Source: DATKUC01 sp964577375
GTDB lineage: Bacteria; Spirochaetota; Spirochaetia; DSM-27196; DATKUC01
Length of the DNA: 64,000 nt
Direction of reading: 5' to 3'
Assembly: GCA_964577375.1 (NCBI GenBank)
Contig: CAZNYW010000006.1
Coordinates: forward strand, 36,754 to 100,753
In this document: piece by piece, positions 8,397-16,458 of the stretch
Layout: every line of letters begins with the position of its first letter
How positions within the stretch are numbered: position 1 is the stretch's first letter
Made by a program: the position numbers and the translations under genes
The notes under the pieces: model-generated
Database searches by the model: none
The model's input: only the letters and a program-made list of their open reading frames with translations
Told to the model about the DNA's origin: nothing

Positions 8397-9233
8397 CTAC
8401 CTGGGCCCCGCCGCCGCGAGCCTTTCCACCCACGCCGATAGAAGCACTCCCGCTGCAACACCCACATTGAGCGATACTTTCGGACCGCCGAGCGGTATGG
8501 TCACCCGTCCGTCACGCTCATCGGCGATACGCAGCGCCTCCGGGCTCACCCCGAGCTCCTCGGAACCCAGGATCACGACGCCCGCCTGCGGGAAACGGAA
8601 TGCGGAAAGCGGCGTCCCGCCGTGCTCGAGCGCGAAGATGTGGGGGGCCGAAAGCGCGGTCGGCTCGAGGCCGGCGCGCTCGACACGTATCAGCCGCTCG
8701 GCACCCATTGCGCTTCTCAGCGCGCGCGGATGATCCATCGGCGCGCAGTCGGGACTGAGCACCACCCGTTCAATGCCGAAGGCGGCCGATGTTCGTACGA
8801 TGGAGCCGACGTTGAACGGCGAGCGTATGTCTTCGAGATAGACGGTGATCGGGAGCGTTCGCGCCGGGACGGCGACTCCTTCCCGGGGCCGGAGAAGATC
8901 CCATTCGGAGGCCTCCTCACCGAGATGAGCGAGAAGCGCGTGGCGCAGGCTGTTGAGAGCGCGATGAAGCTCCACCTCATCCGGTGCGCCCGCACCGCCG
9001 GCGCAAAGCTCCGCAAGCGATCTCCCGGCCCGTTTCACCCTTTCGAGCGGCGTACCCGGGCCAGCTTCTTCCGCGGCGGCGGCAATCTCGCCGATCCGGG
9101 CGAGGTAGGCGTGTTCGGGAAGGATTCGGTCCGTTTCGCCGGCCAGAGCGAGCTCCGCCTCCTCGAGAAGGCGAACGATCTTTCGGAGCCGCGTCCGCGG
9201 CTTCAGGGTGGAAAGCTTTCGAATTGTGATCAT
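8397..9233 (-). CDS. SpoU/TrmH-family RNA 2'-O-methyltransferase
   Basis: 278 aa. The C-terminal SPOUT knot carries the three family motifs: EDIRSPFNVGSIVRT (near 133), ILGSEELGVS (near 222) and IPLGGPKVSLNVGVAAG (near 247), which together bind SAM and position the conserved Arg, Glu and Asn. The N-terminal 120 residues are helical and charged, longer than the minimal TrmH, possibly an RNA-binding extension. Target (tRNA or rRNA ribose) is not determinable. Lies 27 nt downstream of the Fe-ADH-like gene on the same strand. Confidence 0.92.
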   Translation of the reverse strand: MITIRKLSTLKPRTRLRKIVRLLEEAELALAGETDRILPEHAYLARIGEIAAAAEEAGPGTPLERVKRAGRSLAELCAGGAGAPDEVELHRALNSLRHALLAHLGEEASEWDLLRPREGVAVPARTLPITVYLEDIRSPFNVGSIVRTSAAFGIERVVLSPDCAPMDHPRALRSAMGAERLIRVERAGLEPTALSAPHIFALEHGGTPLSAFRFPQAGVVILGSEELGVSPEALRIADERDGRVTIPLGGPKVSLNVGVAAGVLLSAWVERLAAAGPR

Positions 9234-9260
9234 CAGGTCCCGGTCGAGCGCAGGCTCGCG

Positions 9261-10496
9261 CTAGAAGGCCTGTTTGATGAGATCGAACACCTCGTCCGAC
9301 GAAAAGGGTACCGGGCTGGACGAGGCCATGTCCATCGCCGCCGCGATTTCGGCAATTTCACCCATTTCATCGAGTGGCAGGTCGAAATCCCGCAGGCGGG
9401 CAGGAAGGTCGAGCACGCCGATCAGGCGGCGCACCGCGGAGGAAATCCGCGCGGCTAGCTGCGGCGGCGAAAGCTCCTTGACGGTCACTGCAACGGTACC
9501 GAGTGACTCGCCGCCGTGCGTCGAAACGTAGTGCAGCGCCTCGTCGTCGAGCGACTCGCCGAGCGAGAACGCGAGCTTTGCCAGTTTCTCGGGCCGCACC
9601 GAGCCGATGTTGTCGACGATGTGGGGAATCAACGCCGTCGATACCCACGACTTCGGCACATCGAAACGCGAATTAAGCGCGTAGGAAATGGCCCCGCCTA
9701 TGCCCTGGCTGCTCATGGACAGACCGACCGCCGACAGGAGGCCCGCTTCGCTCGCATGATTCCGAGCACGCTCATTGCCGGTCTTTCGACACGCCTCGAC
9801 GACGTTCGAAGCGAGAATTTCGATGGCGTGCAGCAGCACGGCGTCTGAAAAAAAGGATCCCCTGGGGGAGAGATAGCCCTCGATGGAGGCGAGGAGAGAG
9901 TCCATCATGACCGCCCCGGTGTAGCGCGGCGAGAGGGTCAGCGACATCCGCGGATCGATCGCGATGAGCTTGGCCATGTCACCGGGAACGCGGATGGTCC
10001 GGGGGGTCTTCGTCTGACGATCGGTGACGATGAGAAAGTCCTTCAGCATGAAATGGTTGCGGCAGGAGCTCGGAATCTCGATGTAGGGAAGACAGGTCGC
10101 GGTGGCACCCGGGCCGCCGTTCTGCAGGATATCGTCAAAGCGCAGCCGGTTCGGAACGGACATCGCGGCAAGACGCGCCGCAGTCAGCACCTTCATGCCG
10201 CCCATGCCGATGATCATCTGCGTCTGGCTCGAACGGGCCAGCGCGATGATTTCATCGAGCGACTCGCCACCGCCGCCGGGCATCACCTCGTCGTAGACAA
10301 TGCAGTGAATTCCCCGTCTCTCGAGTGATTCCTGAAGCCTTGCGACGTAGCGCGCGTCACGAAGCGCGGACTCGGTGAGCAGCAGCGCCCGCGTGCCGTA
10401 GGCGGCGACCGAGGCCGGGACACGTTGAAGGGCATCAGAGCCAAATACGATAGTTGCCGGAATACGAAATACTAGGTCATCCATACGCCCCGCCAT
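9261..10496 (-). CDS. Degenerate iron-containing alcohol dehydrogenase homologue
   Basis: 411 aa with the overall architecture of group III Fe-ADHs, but key sites are changed. The nucleotide motif GGGSxxDxAK reads GMGGMKVLTAAR. The conserved IPTTAGTGSE block reads IPSSCRNHFM. In the metal site Asp199 is kept, but the His of DxxxH is Ala203, the His of the VHALAH segment is lost (GGAISYAL), and the IPHG histidine is Lys282 in VPKS. It is probably not a metal-dependent dehydrogenase; a regulatory or new enzymatic role is open. No Shine-Dalgarno precedes ATG 10496; ATG 10484 (MDDLVF) is an alternative start. Confidence 0.85.
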   Translation of the reverse strand: MAGRMDDLVFRIPATIVFGSDALQRVPASVAAYGTRALLLTESALRDARYVARLQESLERRGIHCIVYDEVMPGGGGESLDEIIALARSSQTQMIIGMGGMKVLTAARLAAMSVPNRLRFDDILQNGGPGATATCLPYIEIPSSCRNHFMLKDFLIVTDRQTKTPRTIRVPGDMAKLIAIDPRMSLTLSPRYTGAVMMDSLLASIEGYLSPRGSFFSDAVLLHAIEILASNVVEACRKTGNERARNHASEAGLLSAVGLSMSSQGIGGAISYALNSRFDVPKSWVSTALIPHIVDNIGSVRPEKLAKLAFSLGESLDDEALHYVSTHGGESLGTVAVTVKELSPPQLAARISSAVRRLIGVLDLPARLRDFDLPLDEMGEIAEIAAAMDMASSSPVPFSSDEVFDLIKQAF

Positions 10497-10520
10497 TCAC
10501 GTTCAGCAAATTTGGCAAGC

Positions 10521-10553
10521 AAAAAAAAGGCAGAGAAACCCTCCTTCTCCGCC
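10521..10553 (-). terminator. Rho-independent terminator after the FlgM-like gene
   Basis: Minus strand: GGCGGAGAA, 7-nt loop, TTCTCTGCC (9-bp stem with one G-T pair), then eight T. Lies 38 nt past the stop of the gene ending at 10591. Confidence 0.8.
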
Positions 10554-10590
10554 TCGTCTCGCACCTATTTTGTGGGGTGTCGCTGCGTGA

Positions 10591-10875
10591 TCAGATGTCG
10601 AACATCTCCATGAGCCTGTCTGCCACGCCCGAAAGCACTTTGTCGTTGATGTAATTTGGATCCTCGAGCTTCTTCTTCACTTCGGCGACACGGTCCAGCC
10701 GAACATCGGAAACCTGTCGGACCTGCTCGGTGGCTCTGTAAAGCTCTGCCTTCATGCGTGCCTCATCCGAGAAAGCAATGGAGTCCTTCCCCTGCCCCTC
10801 GGCCGGCCGCTGGGTTCTTTCCGGCTTGTTGTACTTTGAGACTGGATCGATTGGTCCGAGCCGTTCGATGGTCAT
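10591..10875 (-). CDS. flgM: FlgM-like anti-sigma-28 factor
   Basis: 94 aa. The N-terminal half is polar and likely disordered; the C-terminal half (about 55-94) has the FlgM pattern: VRLDRVAEVKKKL followed by an NYINDKVLSGVADRLME helix. FlgM binds and restrains the flagellar sigma factor FliA until hook completion. The Shine-Dalgarno GGAAGG lies 7 nt before the ATG. Upstream at 10900-10907 (minus) is GTCGATAC, similar to the sigma-28 -10 GCCGATAA, but no convincing -35 at the right distance. No flagellar genes are adjacent, so the assignment rests on sequence alone. Confidence 0.65.
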   Translation of the reverse strand: MTIERLGPIDPVSKYNKPERTQRPAEGQGKDSIAFSDEARMKAELYRATEQVRQVSDVRLDRVAEVKKKLEDPNYINDKVLSGVADRLMEMFDI

Positions 10876-10923
10876 TACAGAGCCTTCCTTTCAGTAGAAG
10901 TATCGACACAACCCCTTTTTATA

Positions 10924-11619
10924 TTAACAGCTTTCCGTGGCTACGTCATCCCCTGCGGCCACGAAAATTGCAAACTCTCCGCGCTGCTCTTTGCGCGACG
11001 AAAAAATGGTAAAAATGCGTTCTGCGGTGTCCTCGATGTACTCTTCGTGCATCTTGGTCATCTCCCGGCCTACCAGAATCCGCCGTTTCGGCGCCTGGGC
11101 CGCAAGCTCCTCGAGCAGCTTGAGAACCCTGAACGGGCTCTCGTAAAGGACGAAGGGCGCCTCCAGGGCGAGGAGCTGCAGGAGCCGTGTGCGCCGCCGC
11201 CCCGCTTTGGGCGACAGGAAACCCTCAAAGACCAGCGTCTTGCCGCCGAAACCGCCGATGCTGACGATTGCCGCAAGCGCCGAAGGACCGGGTACCGGCA
11301 CCGCAGTGTGCCCGGCAGCTCGCACCTCCCGCACCAGCACAGCCCCGGGATCACTCACCCCGGGCGTGCCGGCGTCACTGATGTAACAGAGCGTCTTACC
11401 GTCGTTCAGCTCGCGTACCACCCGTGCGGCAGTGCGCTGCTCGTTGTATCCGTGGCAGCTCAGAAGCGGCTTGTGGATTTCGTAGTGATTCAGCAGCTTC
11501 AGGCTGTGCCGCGTATCCTCGCACACTATAATATCGGCATCTTTCAGTACCTGAATCGCTCGAAAAGTTATGTCGGACAAATTTCCGAGCGGCGTTGCCA
11601 CCACAAAAAGTGTTCCCAT
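10924..11619 (-). CDS. rsmI: 16S rRNA (cytidine1402-2'-O)-methyltransferase
   Basis: 231 aa. Tetrapyrrole-methylase-fold SAM enzyme that acts on C1402 in the ribosomal decoding centre. Recognised by VATPLGNLSDIT at the N-terminus, EDTRHSLKLLNHY, SDAGTPGVSDPG near residue 80, and PVPGPSALAAIV near 107. Full length for the family, apart from a short C-terminus. ATG 11619 follows TATGAT by 5 nt with no Shine-Dalgarno, so it is probably leaderless. Divergent from the zinc-ribbon membrane protein gene at 11717. Confidence 0.95.
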   Translation of the reverse strand: MGTLFVVATPLGNLSDITFRAIQVLKDADIIVCEDTRHSLKLLNHYEIHKPLLSCHGYNEQRTAARVVRELNDGKTLCYISDAGTPGVSDPGAVLVREVRAAGHTAVPVPGPSALAAIVSIGGFGGKTLVFEGFLSPKAGRRRTRLLQLLALEAPFVLYESPFRVLKLLEELAAQAPKRRILVGREMTKMHEEYIEDTAERIFTIFSSRKEQRGEFAIFVAAGDDVATESC

Positions 11620-11624
11620 GGCAC

Positions 11625-11654
11625 ATCATACCCCGCAGGCCCTTGCGCGGGCAA
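11625..11654 (-). promoter_or_regulatory. Leaderless promoter of rsmI
   Basis: Minus strand: TTGCCC (11654-11649), 18-nt spacer, TATGAT (11630-11625), 5 nt, ATG 11619. Confidence 0.5.
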
Positions 11655-11679
11655 CGCCGGGTGCCTGCTCCGTCTCCGC

Positions 11680-11708
11680 TTGTCCCGGCGGCGTCTGCCG
11701 GGTAGTAT
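11680..11708 (+). promoter_or_regulatory. Leaderless promoter of the zinc-ribbon membrane protein gene
   Basis: TTGTCC (11680-11685), 17-nt spacer, TAGTAT (11703-11708), 8 nt, ATG 11717. Confidence 0.55.
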
Positions 11709-11716
11709 GTAGGCGG

Positions 11717-12139
11717 ATGGATACCGAGCTTCTCATCCTGATATTACTTGCCGTCGTTACCGGTCTGCTGATTTTCACGCTCGTTCGCATGCGGAAAAAC
11801 GGCTATTCACTGCTGGCCAACCGCATGGCGAAACGGACGCGGAATTCACTGGAAGTTCTCAGACCCTGCCCGATCTGCCACACTATGCTCAAGCGCGGCG
11901 AAACGGTGCATTCAATCGTGTTCGGCAAGAAGAACGAGGATACCATCGCGCATCTGTTCGGCTGTCCCTACTGCTATCCAAACAACCGGAAACACGTCCG
12001 CACCTGTCCCGTGTGTCATTCAGATCTGCCCGCCGAAGGTTACCTGGTCGCCCGGATGTTCGAGCGAAAGGGTAAGCGGCACGTGCACGTGCTCGGCTGC
12101 ACCGAATGCCGGAATGCAGGCAGGGCGGCACGACGATAG
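11717..12139 (+). CDS. Membrane-anchored zinc-ribbon protein of unknown function
   Basis: 140 aa. One N-terminal transmembrane helix (about residues 4-24), then a basic linker and four CxxC-type pairs: CPICH, CPYC, CPVCH and CTEC, enough for two zinc ribbons on the cytoplasmic side. The frame is open further upstream, but ATG 11717 is chosen because it places the hydrophobic segment at the N-terminus and sits 8 nt after a TAGTAT hexamer. No recognisable family; possibly a nucleic-acid or protein adaptor at the membrane. Monocistronic. Confidence 0.75.
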   Translation: MDTELLILILLAVVTGLLIFTLVRMRKNGYSLLANRMAKRTRNSLEVLRPCPICHTMLKRGETVHSIVFGKKNEDTIAHLFGCPYCYPNNRKHVRTCPVCHSDLPAEGYLVARMFERKGKRHVHVLGCTECRNAGRAARR

Positions 12140-12197
12140 CTAACGCGCCGGTACCGGTTTACCTGTGATATAATCGTTGGGCTTGCGGAGGAAGCGG

Positions 12198-13145
12198 GTG
12201 GAGATCGATGTACGGCTCGAGCTTGCGGACGATCAGGCGCAACGCGTAGAATTCCACAGTTTCGTGAATATAATCAACATCATATCGGGCGAGCTCCAGC
12301 TTATAGAGCGGCTGCTCGGCGTCGAAGCAGGAACCCTATTTTCGCGTTCGCTGCGGGACTCCGAGCTTCTGGTCGAGTCGTTCTCCCGGCCCGGGCTTGC
12401 CCGCAGGCGGGCCGGGCAGATCGGACGGTACCGCCGAACGGTCTCCGAGGAGCTCGAACGGGCTCAGAAGCGCGCCGGATTTCAGGATCCCGCCCTCTCG
12501 CGGGAGCTGACGGAGATCGTCGGAGTCCTCGAAAACGTGCTCCGCATCGCCGACGTTCGGATCAAGGAGCTGCTTGCACGTCACGAGGCGGCAGAAAGCT
12601 GGGAACGGGTGCCGGTTGCCGCCATCCGTGCGGCGCTGACCGACATGCTCGATGTAATTGCGCAGCACTCGCGCAACCGGTACGCGATGGTCTACGAGAG
12701 CGCAGGCCACTTCGGACCGTCCACCGGCAACGAGTACCACCTGGAGATCGAGGTGGAGGGCGATCCTGACGGCACCCTCCCTATTCCTCCGATTCTGGTC
12801 GACAGCCTGCGCGACCTTGTAGCGAACTCGCGCAAGTACACGCCCGTGGGCGGGCACATAGCCGCGATGCTGCGACGGGATGGAAACGAGGTGGTGCTCT
12901 CGGTTGCCGATAATGGACGCGGAATACCGGGGGATCAGCTGCCGGGAGTTGTGGAGTTCGGCATCCGTGGAAGGAATACAAGCCCGGCTGAAACCCAGGG
13001 CGGCGGATTCGGCCTCACGAAAGCCTATCTGGTCTGCAAGCAGTTCGGCGGACGGATGTGGATCGATTCCGAGCTCGATTGCGGCACAACTGTTACCGTT
13101 CGAATCCCAATACCAACCGAGAGGGAGATACCATGGCAGAAATGA
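12198..13145 (+). CDS. Sensor histidine kinase-like protein without a sensor domain
   Basis: 315 aa from GTG 12198, which has GGAGGA 5 nt upstream; a TTG at 12177 is less likely. A candidate phosphoacceptor is H20 in EFHSFVNII at the start of a helical DHp-like region. The HATPase_c domain has the N box DLVANSRKYTP, G1 ADNGRGIP and G2 GGGFGLTKAYL. No membrane segment or PAS/GAF domain, so it is cytoplasmic and takes its signal from a partner. A TATAAT at 12169-12174 is the likely -10. It overlaps the sugar symporter by 13 nt, suggesting the two work together; no response regulator is adjacent. Confidence 0.82.
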   Translation: MEIDVRLELADDQAQRVEFHSFVNIINIISGELQLIERLLGVEAGTLFSRSLRDSELLVESFSRPGLARRRAGQIGRYRRTVSEELERAQKRAGFQDPALSRELTEIVGVLENVLRIADVRIKELLARHEAAESWERVPVAAIRAALTDMLDVIAQHSRNRYAMVYESAGHFGPSTGNEYHLEIEVEGDPDGTLPIPPILVDSLRDLVANSRKYTPVGGHIAAMLRRDGNEVVLSVADNGRGIPGDQLPGVVEFGIRGRNTSPAETQGGGFGLTKAYLVCKQFGGRMWIDSELDCGTTVTVRIPIPTEREIPWQK

Positions 13146-14503
13146 AACTCTCGCGACGGATCAAACTTGGTTTCGGGGTCTGCGATCTTGGGGGAAACCT
13201 CTACTTCACCTTCATCGGATTCTATCTGCTCTTCTTTCTGACCAACATGCTGAATCTGAATCCCGCGCTCGCCGGCGTTGCGCTGCTAGTCGGGAAGCTC
13301 TGGGATGCGGTTACCGATCCGGCGGTCGGCTACCTGAGCGACCGTACGCGATCACGGTGGGGACGCCGGAAGCCCTACATGTTCGTCGGCGCCTTCATGA
13401 TGGTGATCCTGATGTTCGTCATGTTTTCGAGTCCGGCAATCGCGAGCCAGGCGCTGCTCTTTGGCTGGGTTGTACTGTTCTACTGCCTGCTCAATACCGC
13501 CTACACCCTGGTGAACATACCCTACAGCGCGCTCACCCCGGAGCTTACCGAAGACTACTATGAGCGAACCGTGCTCAACGGCTACCGAATGTCCTTCGCG
13601 GTGGTGGGGACCCTGATAGGCGCGGCCGCAATCTCTCCCCTCATTTCGCTCTTCGGCGGCGGCAGCGGCGGGTGGACGCTCACCGGCGGACTCATGGGCG
13701 TCATCATCATGGCGGTAACCCTGATCACCATCGTGGTGGTTCCGGAAAAGATTCACCCGCCAGTGGCGCGAGGCGAAGGGTTCCGGGCGGTCCTGCGCTC
13801 CTACAAAGAGGTGCTCTCTCTGAAGCCCTTTCTCACCGCGCTCTTCCCCTGGTCGCTTCACATTACCGGCGTCGCGATCATTCAGGCCTCGCTGCTCTAC
13901 TACTTCACCTACATCTACAACAACAGCGGCGCGTTCAGCATCGCGCTTCTGATCCTTCTTCTCACCACCATGGCATTCATACCGGTCTGGGTGGCGATCT
14001 CGCGCAGGATCGGCAAGCGTGCGAGCTACAACACCGGCATGCTCATCATTTCGGCCGCGATTCTGGTGTTCTTCTTTTTCGGCGCGGGCGGGGGCGTGAC
14101 CTTCGCATACATCATCATGTTCGTCGCAGGTATCGGCCTGTCGACCAACTACGTCATACCCTGGGCGATTCTCCCGGATGTGGTTGAATACGATTTTGCC
14201 GAGAGCGGCGTGCGCCGCGAAGGGGTTTTCTACGGGATGTGGACCTTCATGAGCAAGATCGGCCAGGCCTTCGCCGGGGCGCTGAGCGGATGGATCCTCG
14301 CGGCCTTCGGCTACCACGCCGCAGGCCCCGGCGGGGCGGCGGTCGCACAGACCGCGTCCGCACGGCTCGGGATCCGCCTTCTGACCGGACCGATTCCGGT
14401 AGTGTTCTTTGTGACGGGCGTCATAATCCTCTCCTTCTATCCGATCACGGCCGCCTTCTACGAGCAGATACTCGAGAAGGCGCGGAACCGCCGGCAAGAG
14501 TAG
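13133..14503 (+). CDS. GPH-family (MelB-like) cation:sugar symporter
   Basis: 456 aa, 12 predicted membrane helices. The family signature is clear: DAVTDPAVGYLSDRTRSRWGRRKPY in helices 2-3 contains the cation-site aspartates and the loop 2-3 RxxGRR motif. Glycoside-pentoside-hexuronide transporters couple sugar uptake to Na+ or H+. The start ATG 13133 has GAGGGAGA 4 nt upstream and lies inside the end of the histidine kinase gene, so translation is probably coupled. The transported sugar cannot be told from sequence and no sugar-catabolic gene is adjacent. Confidence 0.9.
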   Translation: MAEMKLSRRIKLGFGVCDLGGNLYFTFIGFYLLFFLTNMLNLNPALAGVALLVGKLWDAVTDPAVGYLSDRTRSRWGRRKPYMFVGAFMMVILMFVMFSSPAIASQALLFGWVVLFYCLLNTAYTLVNIPYSALTPELTEDYYERTVLNGYRMSFAVVGTLIGAAAISPLISLFGGGSGGWTLTGGLMGVIIMAVTLITIVVVPEKIHPPVARGEGFRAVLRSYKEVLSLKPFLTALFPWSLHITGVAIIQASLLYYFTYIYNNSGAFSIALLILLLTTMAFIPVWVAISRRIGKRASYNTGMLIISAAILVFFFFGAGGGVTFAYIIMFVAGIGLSTNYVIPWAILPDVVEYDFAESGVRREGVFYGMWTFMSKIGQAFAGALSGWILAAFGYHAAGPGGAAVAQTASARLGIRLLTGPIPVVFFVTGVIILSFYPITAAFYEQILEKARNRRQE

Positions 14504-14547
14504 TCCGGCTGCACGGCACGCCCGCAAGCGGTCGATTGTCGCCCGCC

Positions 14548-14576
14548 TTGCGACAAACCACCTCAGATGATAGATT
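14548..14576 (+). promoter_or_regulatory. Leaderless promoter of aspS
   Basis: TTGCGA (14548-14553), 17-nt spacer, TAGATT (14571-14576), 6 nt, ATG 14583. No Shine-Dalgarno in the interval. Confidence 0.6.
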
Positions 14577-14582
14577 CTCCCC

Positions 14583-16406
14583 ATGGAATACATGAAGAGA
14601 ACCGCCACCTGCGGCGAGCTTGCGTCCTCGGACGCAGGCCGGGAGGTCGTGCTCAACGGGTGGGTACATCGGTTCCGCGACCATGGCGAGATCAAGTTCG
14701 TAAACCTGCGTGACAGGTATGGCATAACGCAAATCGTAATAGAACAGGAGGCTCCGGAGGCGGTCAGGAAGCTCGCCGCGGAGCTGAAGTTTGAATTCTG
14801 TATTGCAGTTCGAGGTACGGTCCGGAACCGGCCGGAAGGAATGGTCAACCGGGAGATGCCGACCGGGACCATCGAGGTGGTCGCACAGGAGCTCGTTGTG
14901 CTGACATCGTCGGAAACGCTGCCCTTCATGGTCGATGAGCGAAGCGACGCGCGCGAAGAGCTGCGGCTGCAGTATCGCTACCTCGACCTTCGCACCTTCT
15001 CGATGCAGCGTAAGATCCGCCTCCGTCACGACGTGACCTTCCGGGTGCGCGAGTTCCTGCACAGCCGGAATTTCTACGAGATCGAAACGCCTACCCTGAT
15101 CCGGTCGACTCCGGAGGGCGCACGGGATTTCCTGGTTCCGTCGCGCATCCAGCAGGGCAAGTTCTACGCCCTGCCCCAGTCGCCTCAGCTGTACAAGCAG
15201 ATTCTGATGGTCTCCGGATTCGACCGCTATTTCCAGATCGCCCACTGCTTCCGGGATGAGGATGCGCGCGGCGACCGGCAGCTCGAGCACACGCAGATCG
15301 ATATCGAGATGAGCTTCGTATCGAAGGATGATGTCTTCGAGCTGGTAGAAGGGATGATGAGCCATGTCTTCCGGAACACGCTCGGAATCGAGCTGGAACT
15401 TCCCTTCCCGCGCCTCACCTACGACGAGGCGTTGAACCGCTTCGGTTCCGACAAGCCCGACCTGCGGTTCGGCCTCGAGTTCATCGACCTGAGTGAAATT
15501 GCGCGCAGCAGCAACTTCCAGGTGTTTCAGTCGGTTCTTGCCGAACCCGGCGGTTCGGTCAAAGCCCTTTGCGTGCGAGGTGGCGCGGAGTTCTCCCGCA
15601 AGCGCATCGGCGAGCTCGAGGAGAGCGCAAAGACGCTCGGAGCGAAGGGTCTTGCGTGGATAAAGGTGACCGAAAACGGGCTCGATGGCGGCGTCGCGCG
15701 CTTCTTCGGTGCGCTGGAGAAAGAGGTGCTTGCCGCGACCGGGGCAAAGCCGGGAGACATCATCCTCATGGTGGGAGACCGCTGGCGCACCGCCTGCCTG
15801 TCGCTCGGAGTGGTGCGCAGCCGCCTCGGGCGGGAGCTCGAGATGATCGATGCCGGCTCCTTCCGATTCGCGTGGATAGTGGATTTTCCCCTGTTCGAAT
15901 GGAGCGAGGAGGAGAGCAAATGGGAAGCAGCGCACCACATGTTCACCATGCCTCAGGAGCAGTACATTGCCACTCTCGAGCAGAATCCCGGCGAGGTAAA
16001 GGGTGATCTCTACGACCTGGTCTGCAACGGCTTCGAGCTCGCCTCGGGTTCGATCAGAATCCACGATCCGGAACTGCAGAAGCGGATATTCAACATCGTC
16101 GGATTCTCGCACGAGGAGGCGGAGCGGCGCTTCGGCTTTCTCCTGCGCGCCTTTCGCTATGGCGCGCCGCCTCATGGCGGCATAGCGCCGGGACTCGACC
16201 GCCTTGTGATGATCATGGCGGGCGAGAACAGCATTCGAGAGGTGATTGCCTTTCCGAAGAACACCGCGGGCGTTTCGCCGATGGACGAGTCGCCCAACAC
16301 CGTGGACGACAAGCAGCTGAAAGAGCTCGGCATCAGCGTCGATGTTCCGGCCTCGACCGGTTCGCCGGCTTCGGCAGCGCCGACGGCGACACCGGCGCCC
16401 GAGTGA
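14583..16406 (+). CDS. aspS: Aspartate--tRNA ligase
   Basis: 607 aa bacterial-type class II AspRS: N-terminal OB-fold anticodon domain (to about 110), catalytic domain split by the GAD insertion (about 290-420), and the motif 3 region GGIAPGLDRLVM near 537. Motif 2 is FRDEDARGDRQLEHTQ. The enzyme charges tRNA-Asp; whether it also charges tRNA-Asn is not shown. An Ala/Pro/Thr-rich tail of about 20 residues after the family's usual end is unusual. ATG 14583 follows TAGATT by 6 nt without Shine-Dalgarno (leaderless); ATG 14592 is a near alternative. serA follows 52 nt downstream. Confidence 0.97.
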   Translation: MEYMKRTATCGELASSDAGREVVLNGWVHRFRDHGEIKFVNLRDRYGITQIVIEQEAPEAVRKLAAELKFEFCIAVRGTVRNRPEGMVNREMPTGTIEVVAQELVVLTSSETLPFMVDERSDAREELRLQYRYLDLRTFSMQRKIRLRHDVTFRVREFLHSRNFYEIETPTLIRSTPEGARDFLVPSRIQQGKFYALPQSPQLYKQILMVSGFDRYFQIAHCFRDEDARGDRQLEHTQIDIEMSFVSKDDVFELVEGMMSHVFRNTLGIELELPFPRLTYDEALNRFGSDKPDLRFGLEFIDLSEIARSSNFQVFQSVLAEPGGSVKALCVRGGAEFSRKRIGELEESAKTLGAKGLAWIKVTENGLDGGVARFFGALEKEVLAATGAKPGDIILMVGDRWRTACLSLGVVRSRLGRELEMIDAGSFRFAWIVDFPLFEWSEEESKWEAAHHMFTMPQEQYIATLEQNPGEVKGDLYDLVCNGFELASGSIRIHDPELQKRIFNIVGFSHEEAERRFGFLLRAFRYGAPPHGGIAPGLDRLVMIMAGENSIREVIAFPKNTAGVSPMDESPNTVDDKQLKELGISVDVPASTGSPASAAPTATPAPE

Positions 16407-16458
16407 ACCGGCACCGAATTTCCCGCAGCAATCAATCAGGGCCGAATTGGAGGAATGC

